Shown here piece by piece: positions 1 through 7,445 of a DNA stretch of 36,782 bases. Origin of the DNA: Pediococcus parvulus (GTDB lineage: Bacteria > Bacillota > Bacilli > Lactobacillales > Lactobacillaceae); the NCBI RefSeq assembly GCF_007990205.1, contig NZ_BJWE01000017.1:1-36782 (forward strand), in the 5' to 3' direction. Made by a program: the position numbers and the translations under genes. How positions within the stretch are numbered: the stretch's first letter is position 1; each line of letters starts with the position of its first letter. Below the pieces are notes generated by a model. It had not been told where the DNA came from. It saw nothing but the letters and a program-made list of their open reading frames with translations, and searched no databases.

Positions 1-5
1 GCAAA

Positions 6-662
6 TTGTTTTCGAAAATTTTTTACTTTCTTTGTTTTCTATTACTTTTCATTGTTATTCAGATATCCACACTTGCCGAAAACTTTTGGCCTAATGAAAG
101 TGCAAACGACTTTAGTACTATGAACCACCTTCTTTTATTATTAATCAGTTCGGTAATTGCGTTTGGTCTAGTTTTTTTGCTATATCACAAAGTTAATAAT
201 GATGTGATCTTGGGAAAGGCAATAATCTTTAAAAATGTTGGATTTTCAATACTTATGGCGATTTTATCTCAGGGCATTCAATCGCTTATTTCGATATGGA
301 CTGACGATAAGGCAAGTAATGCAGATTTAGCTTCAGTGTTGCACACTAGTTTAAGCCCAATTTTAATTGTGACGTTAATATTCGTGTCACCAGTTTTGGA
401 GGAGTTCTTATTTCAAGGTGTCCTACAAGGAGGTATCTTAAAGGAGATGCATCCATTTGTTCAAATATTATTAACTTCGGTAATCTTTGCTTTTTTTCAT
501 GGATATTCATTTTCGTTAGATACACTTGAATTACTTTTTTCTGGGATAGCATATGCTAGTGTTTATCATGTAACTAATGATTTAAAAATGGCGATACTGT
601 GTCACTCATTATCAAATTTGATCGTCACAATCCTAGTATTGGTTTATTGTGAACAATATTGA
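6..662 (+). CDS. CPBP/Abi-family intramembrane protease-like protein
   Basis: Multi-pass membrane protein of 218 residues resembling the CPBP (CAAX protease and bacteriocin-processing, Abi) family; members near bacteriocin loci are often assigned to immunity. Motif 1 reads EEFLFQ (about residues 131-136), so the usual EExxxR has Gln in place of Arg. Motif 2 is FAFFHGYS and motif 3 is HSLSN near the C-terminus. The N-terminus is a hydrophobic helix. The TTG at position 6 is the first start in the window, but the frame is open to the left edge, so the true start may lie outside. A terminator follows, and then the first pheromone-type promoter, which places the gene beside the regulon. Family call is good; proteolytic activity is uncertain because of the Arg to Gln change. 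Confidence 0.75.
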   Translation: MFSKIFYFLCFLLLFIVIQISTLAENFWPNESANDFSTMNHLLLLLISSVIAFGLVFLLYHKVNNDVILGKAIIFKNVGFSILMAILSQGIQSLISIWTDDKASNADLASVLHTSLSPILIVTLIFVSPVLEEFLFQGVLQGGILKEMHPFVQILLTSVIFAFFHGYSFSLDTLELLFSGIAYASVYHVTNDLKMAILCHSLSNLIVTILVLVYCEQY

Positions 663-670
663 AAGTCGAA

Positions 671-704
671 GTGAGCTCGCGCAAGTTTGTGAGTTCATTT
701 TTTT
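671..704 (+). terminator. Rho-independent terminator after the CPBP gene
   Basis: GTGAGCTC pairs with GAGTTCAT (two G-U pairs) around a 12-nt loop and is followed by seven T. It separates the CPBP gene from the next promoter and touches the first ACGTTAAT box. Confidence 0.6.
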
Positions 705-771
705 ACGTTAATCAGCCAAAACAGGACGTTAATTTTTTAATTGTTTGCGCATTGGAACACAGTTATAAACT
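704..771 (+). promoter_or_regulatory. Pheromone-type promoter 1: ACGTTAAT direct repeats
   Basis: TACGTTAAT at 704-712 and GACGTTAAT at 725-733 are direct repeats starting 21 bp apart (12-bp spacer), followed by a T tract and then TATAAA at 764 or TAAACT at 766. This matches the known binding sites of PlnC/PlnD-type LytTR response regulators in plantaricin promoters, where TACGTTAAT boxes lie about two helical turns apart. It drives the small membrane gene at 804 and probably the ABC genes behind it. Two further copies of this layout occur at 4016 and 6179. Confidence 0.8.
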
Positions 772-803
772 ATAAACATAGAAAAAGTAGGGAGATAATT
801 ATT

Positions 804-1025
804 ATGAAAGCAGAAAGCAAAGCAAATAGTAAAACTTTAAGCATTGTTGAATGGGGCTTGTTTATAACCTGCCTGATCTTCAATTTAATTTACATTTTAG
901 ATGGCAAAATGTATGGTGCGGCACTTACGGCAACGATATGTGGGATAGTTTGGAGTTTATTGCAAATTATCGGAATCATTGCAGAAATATATTATTGGCG
1001 CAAAAGCGAGCGTAGTAACAAATAG
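804..1025 (+). CDS. small two-helix membrane protein, unknown function
   Basis: A 73-residue protein beginning MKAESK, with hydrophobic segments at about residues 15-33 and 40-62 and a basic tail (WRKSERSNK). The ATG at 804 is preferred because GGGAG lies 9-10 nt upstream; an in-frame TTG at 741 has no ribosome binding site and falls in the promoter. It is the first gene behind pheromone-type promoter 1 and lies 78 bp ahead of the ABC permease, so it is probably co-transcribed. It has no double-glycine leader, so it is not an obvious bacteriocin precursor. An immunity or ABC-accessory role is inferred from position only; I do not recognise the family. Confidence 0.7.
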   Translation: MKAESKANSKTLSIVEWGLFITCLIFNLIYILDGKMYGAALTATICGIVWSLLQIIGIIAEIYYWRKSERSNK

Positions 1026-1103
1026 GTAAAATTAGTAAAGGGATGAATACTAAAACGAATATGTCTAGATTGCATGCTTTTCACGAATTCGCTTAGAGTT
1101 TTT

Positions 1104-1928
1104 ATGACAAAAATAAATTTACGACGGGTAAACGTTATAGCTAAATTTACGTTTAAACATAACATCAAAAAAAACTCATACTGGTCCGGCTTGTTATGGC
1201 CGGGTTCTGTGTTAGTTATGATTTTTGCATTTGGAATCTCGCCTGATGTGAACACAAAAAATTTAGTGTTTAGTAATTTTCCCAGAACTTTATCAATTGG
1301 CATGGGTGTCTTTGTCTTACTCTTTAGTTTGTTATTAATACCCATAACTGGGAATGAGATTGAAAATGATCGATCGTCAAAAATTAATGAGTTTTTGTGG
1401 GTCATTAGTAGATCAGAGGATCAATTTTCTGGCAGATTACTAGGTGTCTTTTATCTTTTGATAGCAAGCTTGGGTCTATATATAATTGGTTTCTCTTTTT
1501 TAATGACAACGAATGAACTGTTATCCTCGTTAATGACAGACAGTTACAGTTACTTTGTAAATTGGCACACCTTTTTATTAATTTTACTTATGCTACAAAT
1601 CTTTGGTTGGATAGTATTATTGACGGCACATATCAGCATTTACATAAAAAATCATAGTCATTTACTACAGGCTTTAATGCCAGTTTATGCGTATATCATG
1701 ATTTCCATCTTTTTGACATTCGTTACTTTGGGACATTTTTCAAGTTCTAAGTTGCTTACTGCTCTAATTTTTCCGGTGTGGTCACAAATGATTAGCAGTC
1801 AACTTGTTTTTTATCATCGGGATGATACGTTCTTTTTATTCATAAGTACGGGTCTGCAAATGCTTTTGCTTGTAGGCTATTTTTGGATAGTCAAACAGAA
1901 ATATAAAAAAGCTGCAATTATGGATTAA
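1104..1928 (+). CDS. ABC-2 type exporter permease subunit 1
   Basis: Membrane protein of 274 residues with about six hydrophobic helices and the N-terminal layout of ABC-2 permeases (short basic cytoplasmic segment, first helix LLWPGSVLVMIFAFGI). The motif NDRSSKINEFLWVISRS after helix 2 resembles the cytoplasmic coupling segment of NatB/YhaP-type permeases. I chose ATG 1104 (MTKINLRR) over an in-frame ATG at 1074 because the extra ten residues look non-native and a weak AGAG precedes 1104. A short frame, 1043-1096, ends just upstream and may couple translation. With the next permease and the ATPase it would form one heteromeric exporter, with bacteriocin self-protection or export as plausible roles. 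Confidence 0.75.
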   Translation: MTKINLRRVNVIAKFTFKHNIKKNSYWSGLLWPGSVLVMIFAFGISPDVNTKNLVFSNFPRTLSIGMGVFVLLFSLLLIPITGNEIENDRSSKINEFLWVISRSEDQFSGRLLGVFYLLIASLGLYIIGFSFLMTTNELLSSLMTDSYSYFVNWHTFLLILLMLQIFGWIVLLTAHISIYIKNHSHLLQALMPVYAYIMISIFLTFVTLGHFSSSKLLTALIFPVWSQMISSQLVFYHRDDTFFLFISTGLQMLLLVGYFWIVKQKYKKAAIMD

Positions 1929-1943
1929 TGGAGAAGTGATGAG

Positions 1944-2852
1944 ATGAAGATACTCAAACAAAAACAAGTTTTGGCGGTAGCCTGTCATGAAATTAAAGGT
2001 CAATTAAGTTCATTTACTTATTGGACAATTATTTTGTGGCCATTATTAATTGCAGCAATTTTTGAACGAAGCGGAAATATTCATCTCGATCTGTCGACTA
2101 GCAATTATTTGAATTTAAATTTATTTTGGGGAAACTTTCTCCCCATATTTATTTTTATGGTTAGTCTTTCGTATGTGTCTATTATGGCTAATTCGGTGGC
2201 TGCGGATAAAACAAGTAAAATTTCGGAAATGTTATTGGCAATGGTAGATGCTAAAGAACAATTGATTGGTAAAATCTCAGCAACCTATTGCCTGATGCTT
2301 TTACACATGACGATTTATACTGGATTAATTTATATATACGAGCGAGTGACGCACGGTTTTATTGTTCAAACAATCATTAAAAATACTAGCCCCGTTTTTT
2401 TCGTGTACATAGTGTTAGATGCCGCAGTGGCGTTATTTATGGCACTAGTGTGGGTTACCGAAATTGCGTCTTATGTGACAGATGAGTCACAAGTGGCGGT
2501 GGCCGTTATTCCTGTCATGTTGCTGATCGGAACTGGAACGATGGTGGCATTTTTATTTAATGCACCGCATTATTTTGATGCAGGAATTAGCGTTATGCGT
2601 GTGTACGCCAATGTTGTATTAGCCTTTCCACCGATTGGATCCTTATTGATGCCAACATTACTGGCTAATCAAAATGTTAGTTACGTTGAAGCCTATTTGA
2701 ACATCGTAATTCAGTTGGTTATCATAGCTTGGCTACTAAAACAGAGTATTCGGCAATATCGCTTTGGCTTGTTATCATCCAAGAAAGCAAATCCGTTTTT
2801 ATCAGTGCTTGTACACGAGAATACGGGCAATTTGAAAGAAAATAAAAGGTGA
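1944..2852 (+). CDS. ABC-2 type exporter permease subunit 2
   Basis: Membrane protein of 302 residues, the second permease of the same transporter. It starts at ATG 1944 with GGAG upstream, 15 bp after the preceding gene. About six helices are visible, and the cytoplasmic segment ADKTSKISEMLLAMVDAKEQLIGK is characteristic of NatB/YhaP-like ABC-2 permeases (compare the KINEFL segment in subunit 1). The C-terminal 25 residues are polar and probably cytoplasmic. It ends 7 bp before the ATPase gene, so the three genes form a tight operon. Known relatives export sodium, peptides or antimicrobials; the substrate here cannot be read from the sequence. Confidence 0.8.
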   Translation: MKILKQKQVLAVACHEIKGQLSSFTYWTIILWPLLIAAIFERSGNIHLDLSTSNYLNLNLFWGNFLPIFIFMVSLSYVSIMANSVAADKTSKISEMLLAMVDAKEQLIGKISATYCLMLLHMTIYTGLIYIYERVTHGFIVQTIIKNTSPVFFVYIVLDAAVALFMALVWVTEIASYVTDESQVAVAVIPVMLLIGTGTMVAFLFNAPHYFDAGISVMRVYANVVLAFPPIGSLLMPTLLANQNVSYVEAYLNIVIQLVIIAWLLKQSIRQYRFGLLSSKKANPFLSVLVHENTGNLKENKR

Positions 2853-2859
2853 GTTTTAA

Positions 2860-3756
2860 ATGATTGAACTACAACATGTTTCGAAACGGTTTGGCAATTT
2901 TAATGCGGTATCCGATTTATCATTTTCCTTGCATGGTGGTCAAATATTGAGCTTGATCGGGCAAAACGGTGCGGGAAAATCGACAACTTTTCACATGATT
3001 TTGGATTTTATTAAACCAGACAGCGGAAAAATATTGTGGAGTGGCAAACCATTGACTCCTGATGCAATCACCGATATGCCTGAAGAACGAGGACTCTATC
3101 CAAAGGAGACCATTAAAAGTCAACTGCTTTACTTTGCAGCACTACACGGGATGAAAAAAGCGGAAGCTATAATACTCCTAGACGACTGGATGAAAAGATT
3201 TAATGTGGTTGGGAAATCCACTGATAAAATCGAATCTTTATCCAAAGGAAATGCACAAAAGGTGCAACTGATTGCTTGTCTGATGTTTAAGCCACAATTG
3301 TTAATTTTGGATGAACCATTTTCTGGATTGGATCCGGTAAATAGTGAATTGCTGATTAAGGCGATCTTAGCGGCAAAGCAGCAAGGGACAATGGTTATCT
3401 TTTCAACTCATAATATGGATAATGTACAGAAGTTATCAGACTATATTGTCATGTTGAAACATGGTCAAACTGTTTTAAAAGGGACACCAACAGAAATTTA
3501 TCGACAATTTGGTCGGTTGAGATTAGATATTGAAGGATATCAGAATGTAGAACGACTTAAACGAATTCAAGGTGTCAGAAATGTTACTTTGATGGCTAAT
3601 GGCGTACACCTTGAATTGAATAATGAACAGTGTGGTAGAGTAATTTTCGCCGAGGTTACCAAAAACGGCTATGTGCCGGTTTTTAATCAGCATTATCCTG
3701 ATTTAGAAGCTATCTTTAAATATGAGGTGCATAAAAAGGCTTATGCTCGATTGTAA
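2860..3756 (+). CDS. ABC transporter ATP-binding protein (NatA/YhaQ-like)
   Basis: ATPase of 298 residues: Walker A GQNGAGKST (about residues 34-42), signature LSKGNAQKVQ, Walker B LLILDEPFSGLD and H-loop STHNMD. About 80 residues follow the nucleotide-binding domain, the size and place of the DUF4162 regulatory tail of NatA-type ATPases. The signature LSKGNAQK is the form typical of ABC-2 exporters rather than importers. It lies 7 bp after the second permease and 14 bp before a broken small membrane gene, as the last intact cistron of the operon from promoter 1. The role is export or self-protection, with the substrate unknown. Confidence 0.9.
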   Translation: MIELQHVSKRFGNFNAVSDLSFSLHGGQILSLIGQNGAGKSTTFHMILDFIKPDSGKILWSGKPLTPDAITDMPEERGLYPKETIKSQLLYFAALHGMKKAEAIILLDDWMKRFNVVGKSTDKIESLSKGNAQKVQLIACLMFKPQLLILDEPFSGLDPVNSELLIKAILAAKQQGTMVIFSTHNMDNVQKLSDYIVMLKHGQTVLKGTPTEIYRQFGRLRLDIEGYQNVERLKRIQGVRNVTLMANGVHLELNNEQCGRVIFAEVTKNGYVPVFNQHYPDLEAIFKYEVHKKAYARL

Positions 3757-3770
3757 TAGGAGAGAATAAT

Positions 3771-3994
3771 ATGAAAATCGTAAAAATTAGTTTGTCTATC
3801 ATTGCCATTTTACTAGGTGGTTATCTGTGTCTGACGGGGGTGGCATCCTCATTAAATGATGAGCCGGCACGAATGGCAATAATGACAGGTATGTGATTTT
3901 AGGCATTGAAGTAGGTTTCAGCGAATTATTACTCTTACAGATTGTTTTATTGACAGCTTTAGTTATTATCAAACACCGAAGCAATGAACTGTAG
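3771..3994 (+). pseudogene. frameshifted small membrane protein gene
   Basis: A good ribosome binding site (TAGGAGAG) precedes ATG 3771. The frame codes a signal-like or membrane segment (ISLSIIAILLGGYLCLTG) and stops at 3896 after 41 codons. From there, the frame one base back reads on without a stop to 3994, giving YVILGIEVGFSE, a second hydrophobic helix (LLLLQIVLLTALVII) and a basic end KHRSNEL. Restoring one base near 3888-3890 would give a two-helix protein of about 74 residues, close in size to the 73-residue protein opening the operon. The likely cause is a one-base deletion. A sequencing error or programmed slippage is possible, but there is no slippery homopolymer. Confidence 0.6.
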
Positions 3995-4015
3995 CTTTAA
4001 ATTCTGTTGAATAAT

Positions 4016-4083
4016 GACGTTAATCATTAAAAAGTGCACGTTAATTTTTTAATTTACCGTTTTGATTTGTATGCATATATACT
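4016..4083 (+). promoter_or_regulatory. Pheromone-type promoter 2: ACGTTAAT direct repeats
   Basis: GACGTTAAT at 4016-4024 and CACGTTAAT at 4037-4045, again 21 bp apart and followed by a T tract; TATACT at 4078-4083 lies 33 bp after the second box. The next protein gene is the sigma factor at 4454, leaving a leader of about 360 nt with hairpins. It is the same architecture as at 704 and 6179 and the sites described for PlnC/PlnD-type regulators. Confidence 0.78.
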
Positions 4084-4148
4084 ACATTTATGTGGTAATT
4101 TAAATCACTAAAAATAATGGCAACGGAAAATAAGTATTTATGGGGAAT

Positions 4149-4198
4149 AATAACAAAAGAAGAGTAGTAATACTTTCTTCGCGGGTACTTTTGTTATT
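4149..4198 (+). other. hairpin in the leader of promoter 2, possible attenuator
   Basis: AATAACAAAAG (4149-4159) is the perfect reverse complement of CTTTTGTTATT (4188-4198), and the enclosed 28 nt can fold further (GAAGAGTA with TACTTTCTTC). Only a short T run follows, so termination is uncertain. A smaller 8-bp hairpin lies at 4312-4329. Apart from these and the ECF-like promoter at 4392, the 4084-4453 interval shows only very short frames without ribosome binding sites. Confidence 0.4.
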
Positions 4199-4391
4199 TT
4201 ACATAGCATGAAAAAAATAAAAGATTTTTCTCTGTAGCGTCAAGTATTCTGGAAAAACAAAATTAATGGAGAATGTCCTGTATTACTATAAGGATTCTCG
4301 TCAGAAAATGTAATCACAAACTTGTGGTTGAAATTTTTGGCGGGAATTTTTTTGAATAAGGCATAAAAAAATCACCAAATGTTGAATTTGT

Positions 4392-4416
4392 TGGAACCTT
4401 TTATCTATGACTAGTC
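4392..4416 (+). promoter_or_regulatory. candidate ECF-sigma autoregulatory promoter
   Basis: TGGAAC at 4392-4397 is followed by a T-rich stretch and, 16 bp after AAC, by AGTC. This approximates the Gram-positive ECF promoter layout AAC-N16-CGT. It lies 38 bp before the sigma factor start, the usual place for autoregulation. The -10 part differs from the consensus CGTC by one base, so this stays a candidate. Confidence 0.4.
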
Positions 4417-4453
4417 ACTAATAGGTGTAGGAATGAAAAGAGGGGGGAACGTA

Positions 4454-4966
4454 TTGGAAAAAGATATGGAACTGATTTTGTTAGCAAAACGAGGTGATAG
4501 AGAAGCATTAACTAAATTACTGGTTAATCGACAAGCAAAGCTCTATAAAACAGCGTTGCTTTACATTCACAATAAAGAGGATGCTCTGGATATTGTGCAA
4601 GAAACATCTTTGCAAGCCTTTTTGAGTATCAAGCATCTGCATCATTTACAATATTTTGATACATGGTTAATACGTATTTTAATTAATGTTTCGCGTCACC
4701 TTTATCGTCGTGAAACACCGGTACCAGAAATAGTTGAATTGACAGCAGATTGTCATAAACAAGTGGATCTGCATCAGGATTTAATGCAAGATCTTGTAAT
4801 GGTTCCAGAAAAGTTTCGTGTGGTGTTGATTCTCTTTTATTTTAATGAATTACAGGAATCTGAGATCACAAAAATTTTACGAGTACCAACTGGAACGGTT
4901 AAGAGTAGATTAAACCGCGGCCGTGAATGGCTACGAGAAAAAGGAGATGTCATTCGTGAATATTAA
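4454..4966 (+). CDS. ECF-type RNA polymerase sigma factor
   Basis: A 170-residue sigma-70-family factor with only regions 2 and 4. Region 2 (about residues 8-85) contains DALDIVQETSLQAF and FDTWLIRILINVSR; region 4 (about residues 115-160) contains ELQESEITKILRVPTGTVKSRLNRGREWL, the helix-turn-helix that reads the -35 element. TTG 4454 is chosen because a run AGGGGGG ends 6 nt upstream; the in-frame ATG at 4433 lies before that site. The stop overlaps the anti-sigma start, so the pair is translationally coupled. Transcription is probably driven by the pheromone-type promoter at 4016 and possibly by its own product at 4392. Its target genes are unknown. Confidence 0.88.
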   Translation: MEKDMELILLAKRGDREALTKLLVNRQAKLYKTALLYIHNKEDALDIVQETSLQAFLSIKHLHHLQYFDTWLIRILINVSRHLYRRETPVPEIVELTADCHKQVDLHQDLMQDLVMVPEKFRVVLILFYFNELQESEITKILRVPTGTVKSRLNRGREWLREKGDVIREY

Positions 4967-6059
4967 CTGGCAGCAAGAAACAAATAAGATAAAAGTACCT
5001 GAAACTGCGGTTACTCAGGCAATAACCAGAGGACTTAATCAAGCAACTAAGCGGCAACAAAGCCATCGAAAATTAGAACTTATGCTTACTGTGGCCGCTC
5101 TTCTTAGTATCATATTATTTAATCCATTGACTATTCAGGCTGGAGGTGTTATTCCTGCAATTCACCAACTACTTGATAAAAAAAATCAAAGGACGCATAA
5201 TTTTGATCCCACCATGAATAAAATTTTTAGTGGTCTGTCAGATGTCTCCGCTTATCAATCTGTGAATTCATCAGCAGTAAAGGAGGATGGACTAACAATT
5301 CAAGTTAGAGGTGTAATGACATCTGCGGGTATTAAAGCATTTGTCATTGACTATAATGGTGCCCGTATTAATCCTGCAGCACTTCGTCGTCAGGATGTAC
5401 ACGTGACACTTAATCAACATCAGTCAGTCATTGATGTTGAACAAAATTATGGACAGATTTCCCTTGGGCATTACCGTCAATTTATTGCCTTCTATGTTAA
5501 TGGTGATTCATCAGCTAGCAATGATACCATTGATATTCGTATTGGACATGTTAATGGATCTTCACAGAGCATTTCACTACCCACAATCAAAACTAAGTCA
5601 CTTTCCACAACCGTTCATAAAGTTACTGAAAAAACTGGTAACCTTACAACTGGCCAAGGTGCAATTGATCAAATTAATTCAACTTCACATTCGTTTGTTC
5701 TCAACTATTCGGTGTCATTTGATCAGCGAAAAATGGCTAAGTCGACAGCTAGTTTAATTAAGAAAGCAACGTGGATATCAGACGCAGATGTTATGGTTAA
5801 TAATAAGAAAGTTGGAGATTTGATGTTAGGATCAAGTGGAGCAAAAATTGGTGAAAAACAACAAGCAAATCAGGTTACTGTGAAATTCCAATCTATTTTT
5901 GCTTCTCAATGTTATGTTGACAACCAAGGTAAGAATGTTTCAATTCAAGATCTTAATCCTCAAGCTGTTGTACGATTCAAGTTGGAGATTCCTAGTCATA
6001 GTTCTTATGATCATATATTAGGTTACTTAGATGTGCCAATTACGGCATTACTATCCTGA
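4956..6059 (+). CDS. DUF4179-type membrane anti-sigma factor
   Basis: A 367-residue protein with a cytoplasmic N-terminal stretch of about 40 residues, one membrane segment (LMLTVAALLSIILFNPLTI, about residues 42-60) and a large external domain of about 300 residues. This is the architecture of DUF4179 proteins, which partner ECF sigma factors and release them on envelope stress. GTG 4956 is preferred because AAGGAG lies 9 nt upstream; earlier in-frame codons overlap the sigma gene further. It overlaps the sigma gene by 11 bp. The external part contains no recognised catalytic motif and may sense the cell surface. I call it anti-sigma by family and position, not by a seen binding motif. Confidence 0.75.
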   Translation: MNINWQQETNKIKVPETAVTQAITRGLNQATKRQQSHRKLELMLTVAALLSIILFNPLTIQAGGVIPAIHQLLDKKNQRTHNFDPTMNKIFSGLSDVSAYQSVNSSAVKEDGLTIQVRGVMTSAGIKAFVIDYNGARINPAALRRQDVHVTLNQHQSVIDVEQNYGQISLGHYRQFIAFYVNGDSSASNDTIDIRIGHVNGSSQSISLPTIKTKSLSTTVHKVTEKTGNLTTGQGAIDQINSTSHSFVLNYSVSFDQRKMAKSTASLIKKATWISDADVMVNNKKVGDLMLGSSGAKIGEKQQANQVTVKFQSIFASQCYVDNQGKNVSIQDLNPQAVVRFKLEIPSHSSYDHILGYLDVPITALLS

Positions 6060-6178
6060 ATAGGGTGCATAAATCATCATATTTAAAAATAAACAACTAT
6101 GAAAAGAGAATTTTTGCAAACAATAATCTCATCCAAAGCAATAAGTGTTTGAAATTGAAATTGATAAAAGTCTGTTTT

Positions 6179-6246
6179 TACGTTAATCTGTAAAACTTGT
6201 ACGTTAATTTTTTATTGGACTAGTCTAGTGAATATTGGATTACAAT
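6179..6246 (+). promoter_or_regulatory. Pheromone-type promoter 3: perfect TACGTTAAT repeats
   Basis: Two identical TACGTTAAT boxes at 6179-6187 and 6200-6208 start 21 bp apart and are followed by TTTTT; TACAAT at 6241-6246 lies 33 bp after the second box. This is the best-conserved of the three copies. The expected transcript would run about 300 nt to the terminator at 6521-6551 before any recognisable gene. Confidence 0.82.
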
Positions 6247-6462
6247 GTGACGTAACAACAAAGTATGGGTTCAGTTATTAAAAATTAACCTTCATTGAAG
6301 TTCAATTTCTATCAATACAGGTCATGTAAACGTTGAGTTGCTAGAATGTAAACCACTAGTTTCTGGGCGGTAATTTGGTGGCGCTGTACAATTAACTTTG
6401 TTGATTAACGAAATTTGCTGACGGAAAATTAGTGTCCATATACTCTGGGGGAGTTAATAAAA

Positions 6463-6490
6463 TTTACAGCTGAATGTACATTCTTATAAT
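6463..6490 (+). promoter_or_regulatory. second, housekeeping-type promoter in the leader
   Basis: TTTACA (6463-6468), a 16-bp spacer and a consensus TATAAT (6485-6490). A transcript would start near 6497, meet the terminator at 6521 within about 25 nt and then enter the ABC operon at 6639. The spacer region holds TGTACA at 6475, matched by another TGTACA about 25 bp downstream. Confidence 0.55.
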
Positions 6491-6520
6491 TAAAACATGT
6501 ACAAAGTAAGCTATTAAAGA

Positions 6521-6551
6521 GAACAGGTAGATTTTTACCGGTTCTTTTTTT
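6521..6551 (+). terminator. terminator between promoter 3 and the second ABC operon
   Basis: GAACAGGTA pairs with TACCGGTTC (one mismatch) around ATTTT and is followed by seven T. It would stop the promoter 3 transcript at about 300 nt unless overridden. The 6060-6638 interval shows no convincing protein gene; its content is promoter 3, the promoter at 6463 and this terminator. Confidence 0.75.
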
Positions 6552-6638
6552 CAAAGTATTTAATTATCTGTAATTTGAAATCATCAGAAGACTTCATTTT
6601 TTACGATAATTAGAGTCTAAAGGGGGAAAGGAATAATA

Positions 6639-7445
6639 ATGAAATTAACCAGATATAATCTATACGCAGTGGGGATCTTTTATTTTATCTATGGTGTCTG
6701 GGCCTACATTGTTTTTATGGGTGAACCGCCAGCAAGTGCGGTGGGCAATAGTCTTGAAGCCGGAATTAGCTTCTTTTATAACATTCAAGGAACCTATGAA
6801 TCGGTGTTCTTGATGTTGCTGCCCATGATTTGTGTGCCTTTATTTTTTGGCAATAACCTTTCTCAAAACCGTTATACTGGCTTTAATAAATTCTTGATTA
6901 CCAGATTAGGATCACTGAAAAGATACATACAAAATATTTTTATTAAAACTTTTGTTGTTACTTTTACGGCAGTTCTTGTTTGGCAATGTCTATTACTACT
7001 CGAAATTAATTTTTTGATGTCACCAATTCGAGTGCTACGGTCAAGCAGATTTTTAAAAAATTCGTTAGGTTATGTTTTTTCTCAAAATGGCTATGTAAAC
7101 CTGTTTTGGTTTGTTCTCTTGACCTCAATTGGATGGGCTATATTTATTTGTTTAGTACTAGCAATTAGTCTATTTATTAAAAATCCGTATGTTTTCTGGG
7201 GATTGGGCATAATAGTTGGTTTACTGTTGTTCCTAATTCCAGCGTTATTGGGGGGGAGTTTAATAAGCTATTTATTTTTCCTTCCCATTTTAATTATGCC
7301 TGGAAATCAAATCATTGGTGGTAGTATTCCCAGCTTGTCGCTCTACGTTCAATATATGTTAACTGGTATTGTGTATGTGAGTGTGACTTATGGATTGATC
7401 GCATTATTTATCAAAGGAAAATTCTATGAAGAAAATCATCAATAA
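6639..7445 (+). CDS. ABC transporter membrane subunit (second exporter)
   Basis: A 268-residue integral membrane protein with about six helices, the first directly after MKLTRYNLYAVG. A strong ribosome binding site (GGGGGAAAGG) precedes ATG 6639. It opens a four-gene operon whose third member is an ABC ATPase, all overlapping, so it is very probably a permease subunit. The small size and split permeases recall LanEG-type or other self-immunity ABC systems. There is no sequence motif for the substrate. It lies behind pheromone-type promoter 3 and the terminator at 6521. Confidence 0.7.
   Translation: MKLTRYNLYAVGIFYFIYGVWAYIVFMGEPPASAVGNSLEAGISFFYNIQGTYESVFLMLLPMICVPLFFGNNLSQNRYTGFNKFLITRLGSLKRYIQNIFIKTFVVTFTAVLVWQCLLLLEINFLMSPIRVLRSSRFLKNSLGYVFSQNGYVNLFWFVLLTSIGWAIFICLVLAISLFIKNPYVFWGLGIIVGLLLFLIPALLGGSLISYLFFLPILIMPGNQIIGGSIPSLSLYVQYMLTGIVYVSVTYGLIALFIKGKFYEENHQ

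Noticed and set aside
1043-1096. Seventeen-codon frame just upstream of the first ABC permease
   Set aside because: AAAGGG directly abuts the ATG, which is too close to serve; kept only as a possible coupling element.
4117-4237. Short frames MATENKYLWGIITKEE (4117-4167) and MKKIKDFSL (4208-4237) behind promoter 2, considered as pheromone or bacteriocin leaders
   Set aside because: Neither has a ribosome binding site or a double-glycine motif, and the second stops after nine codons.
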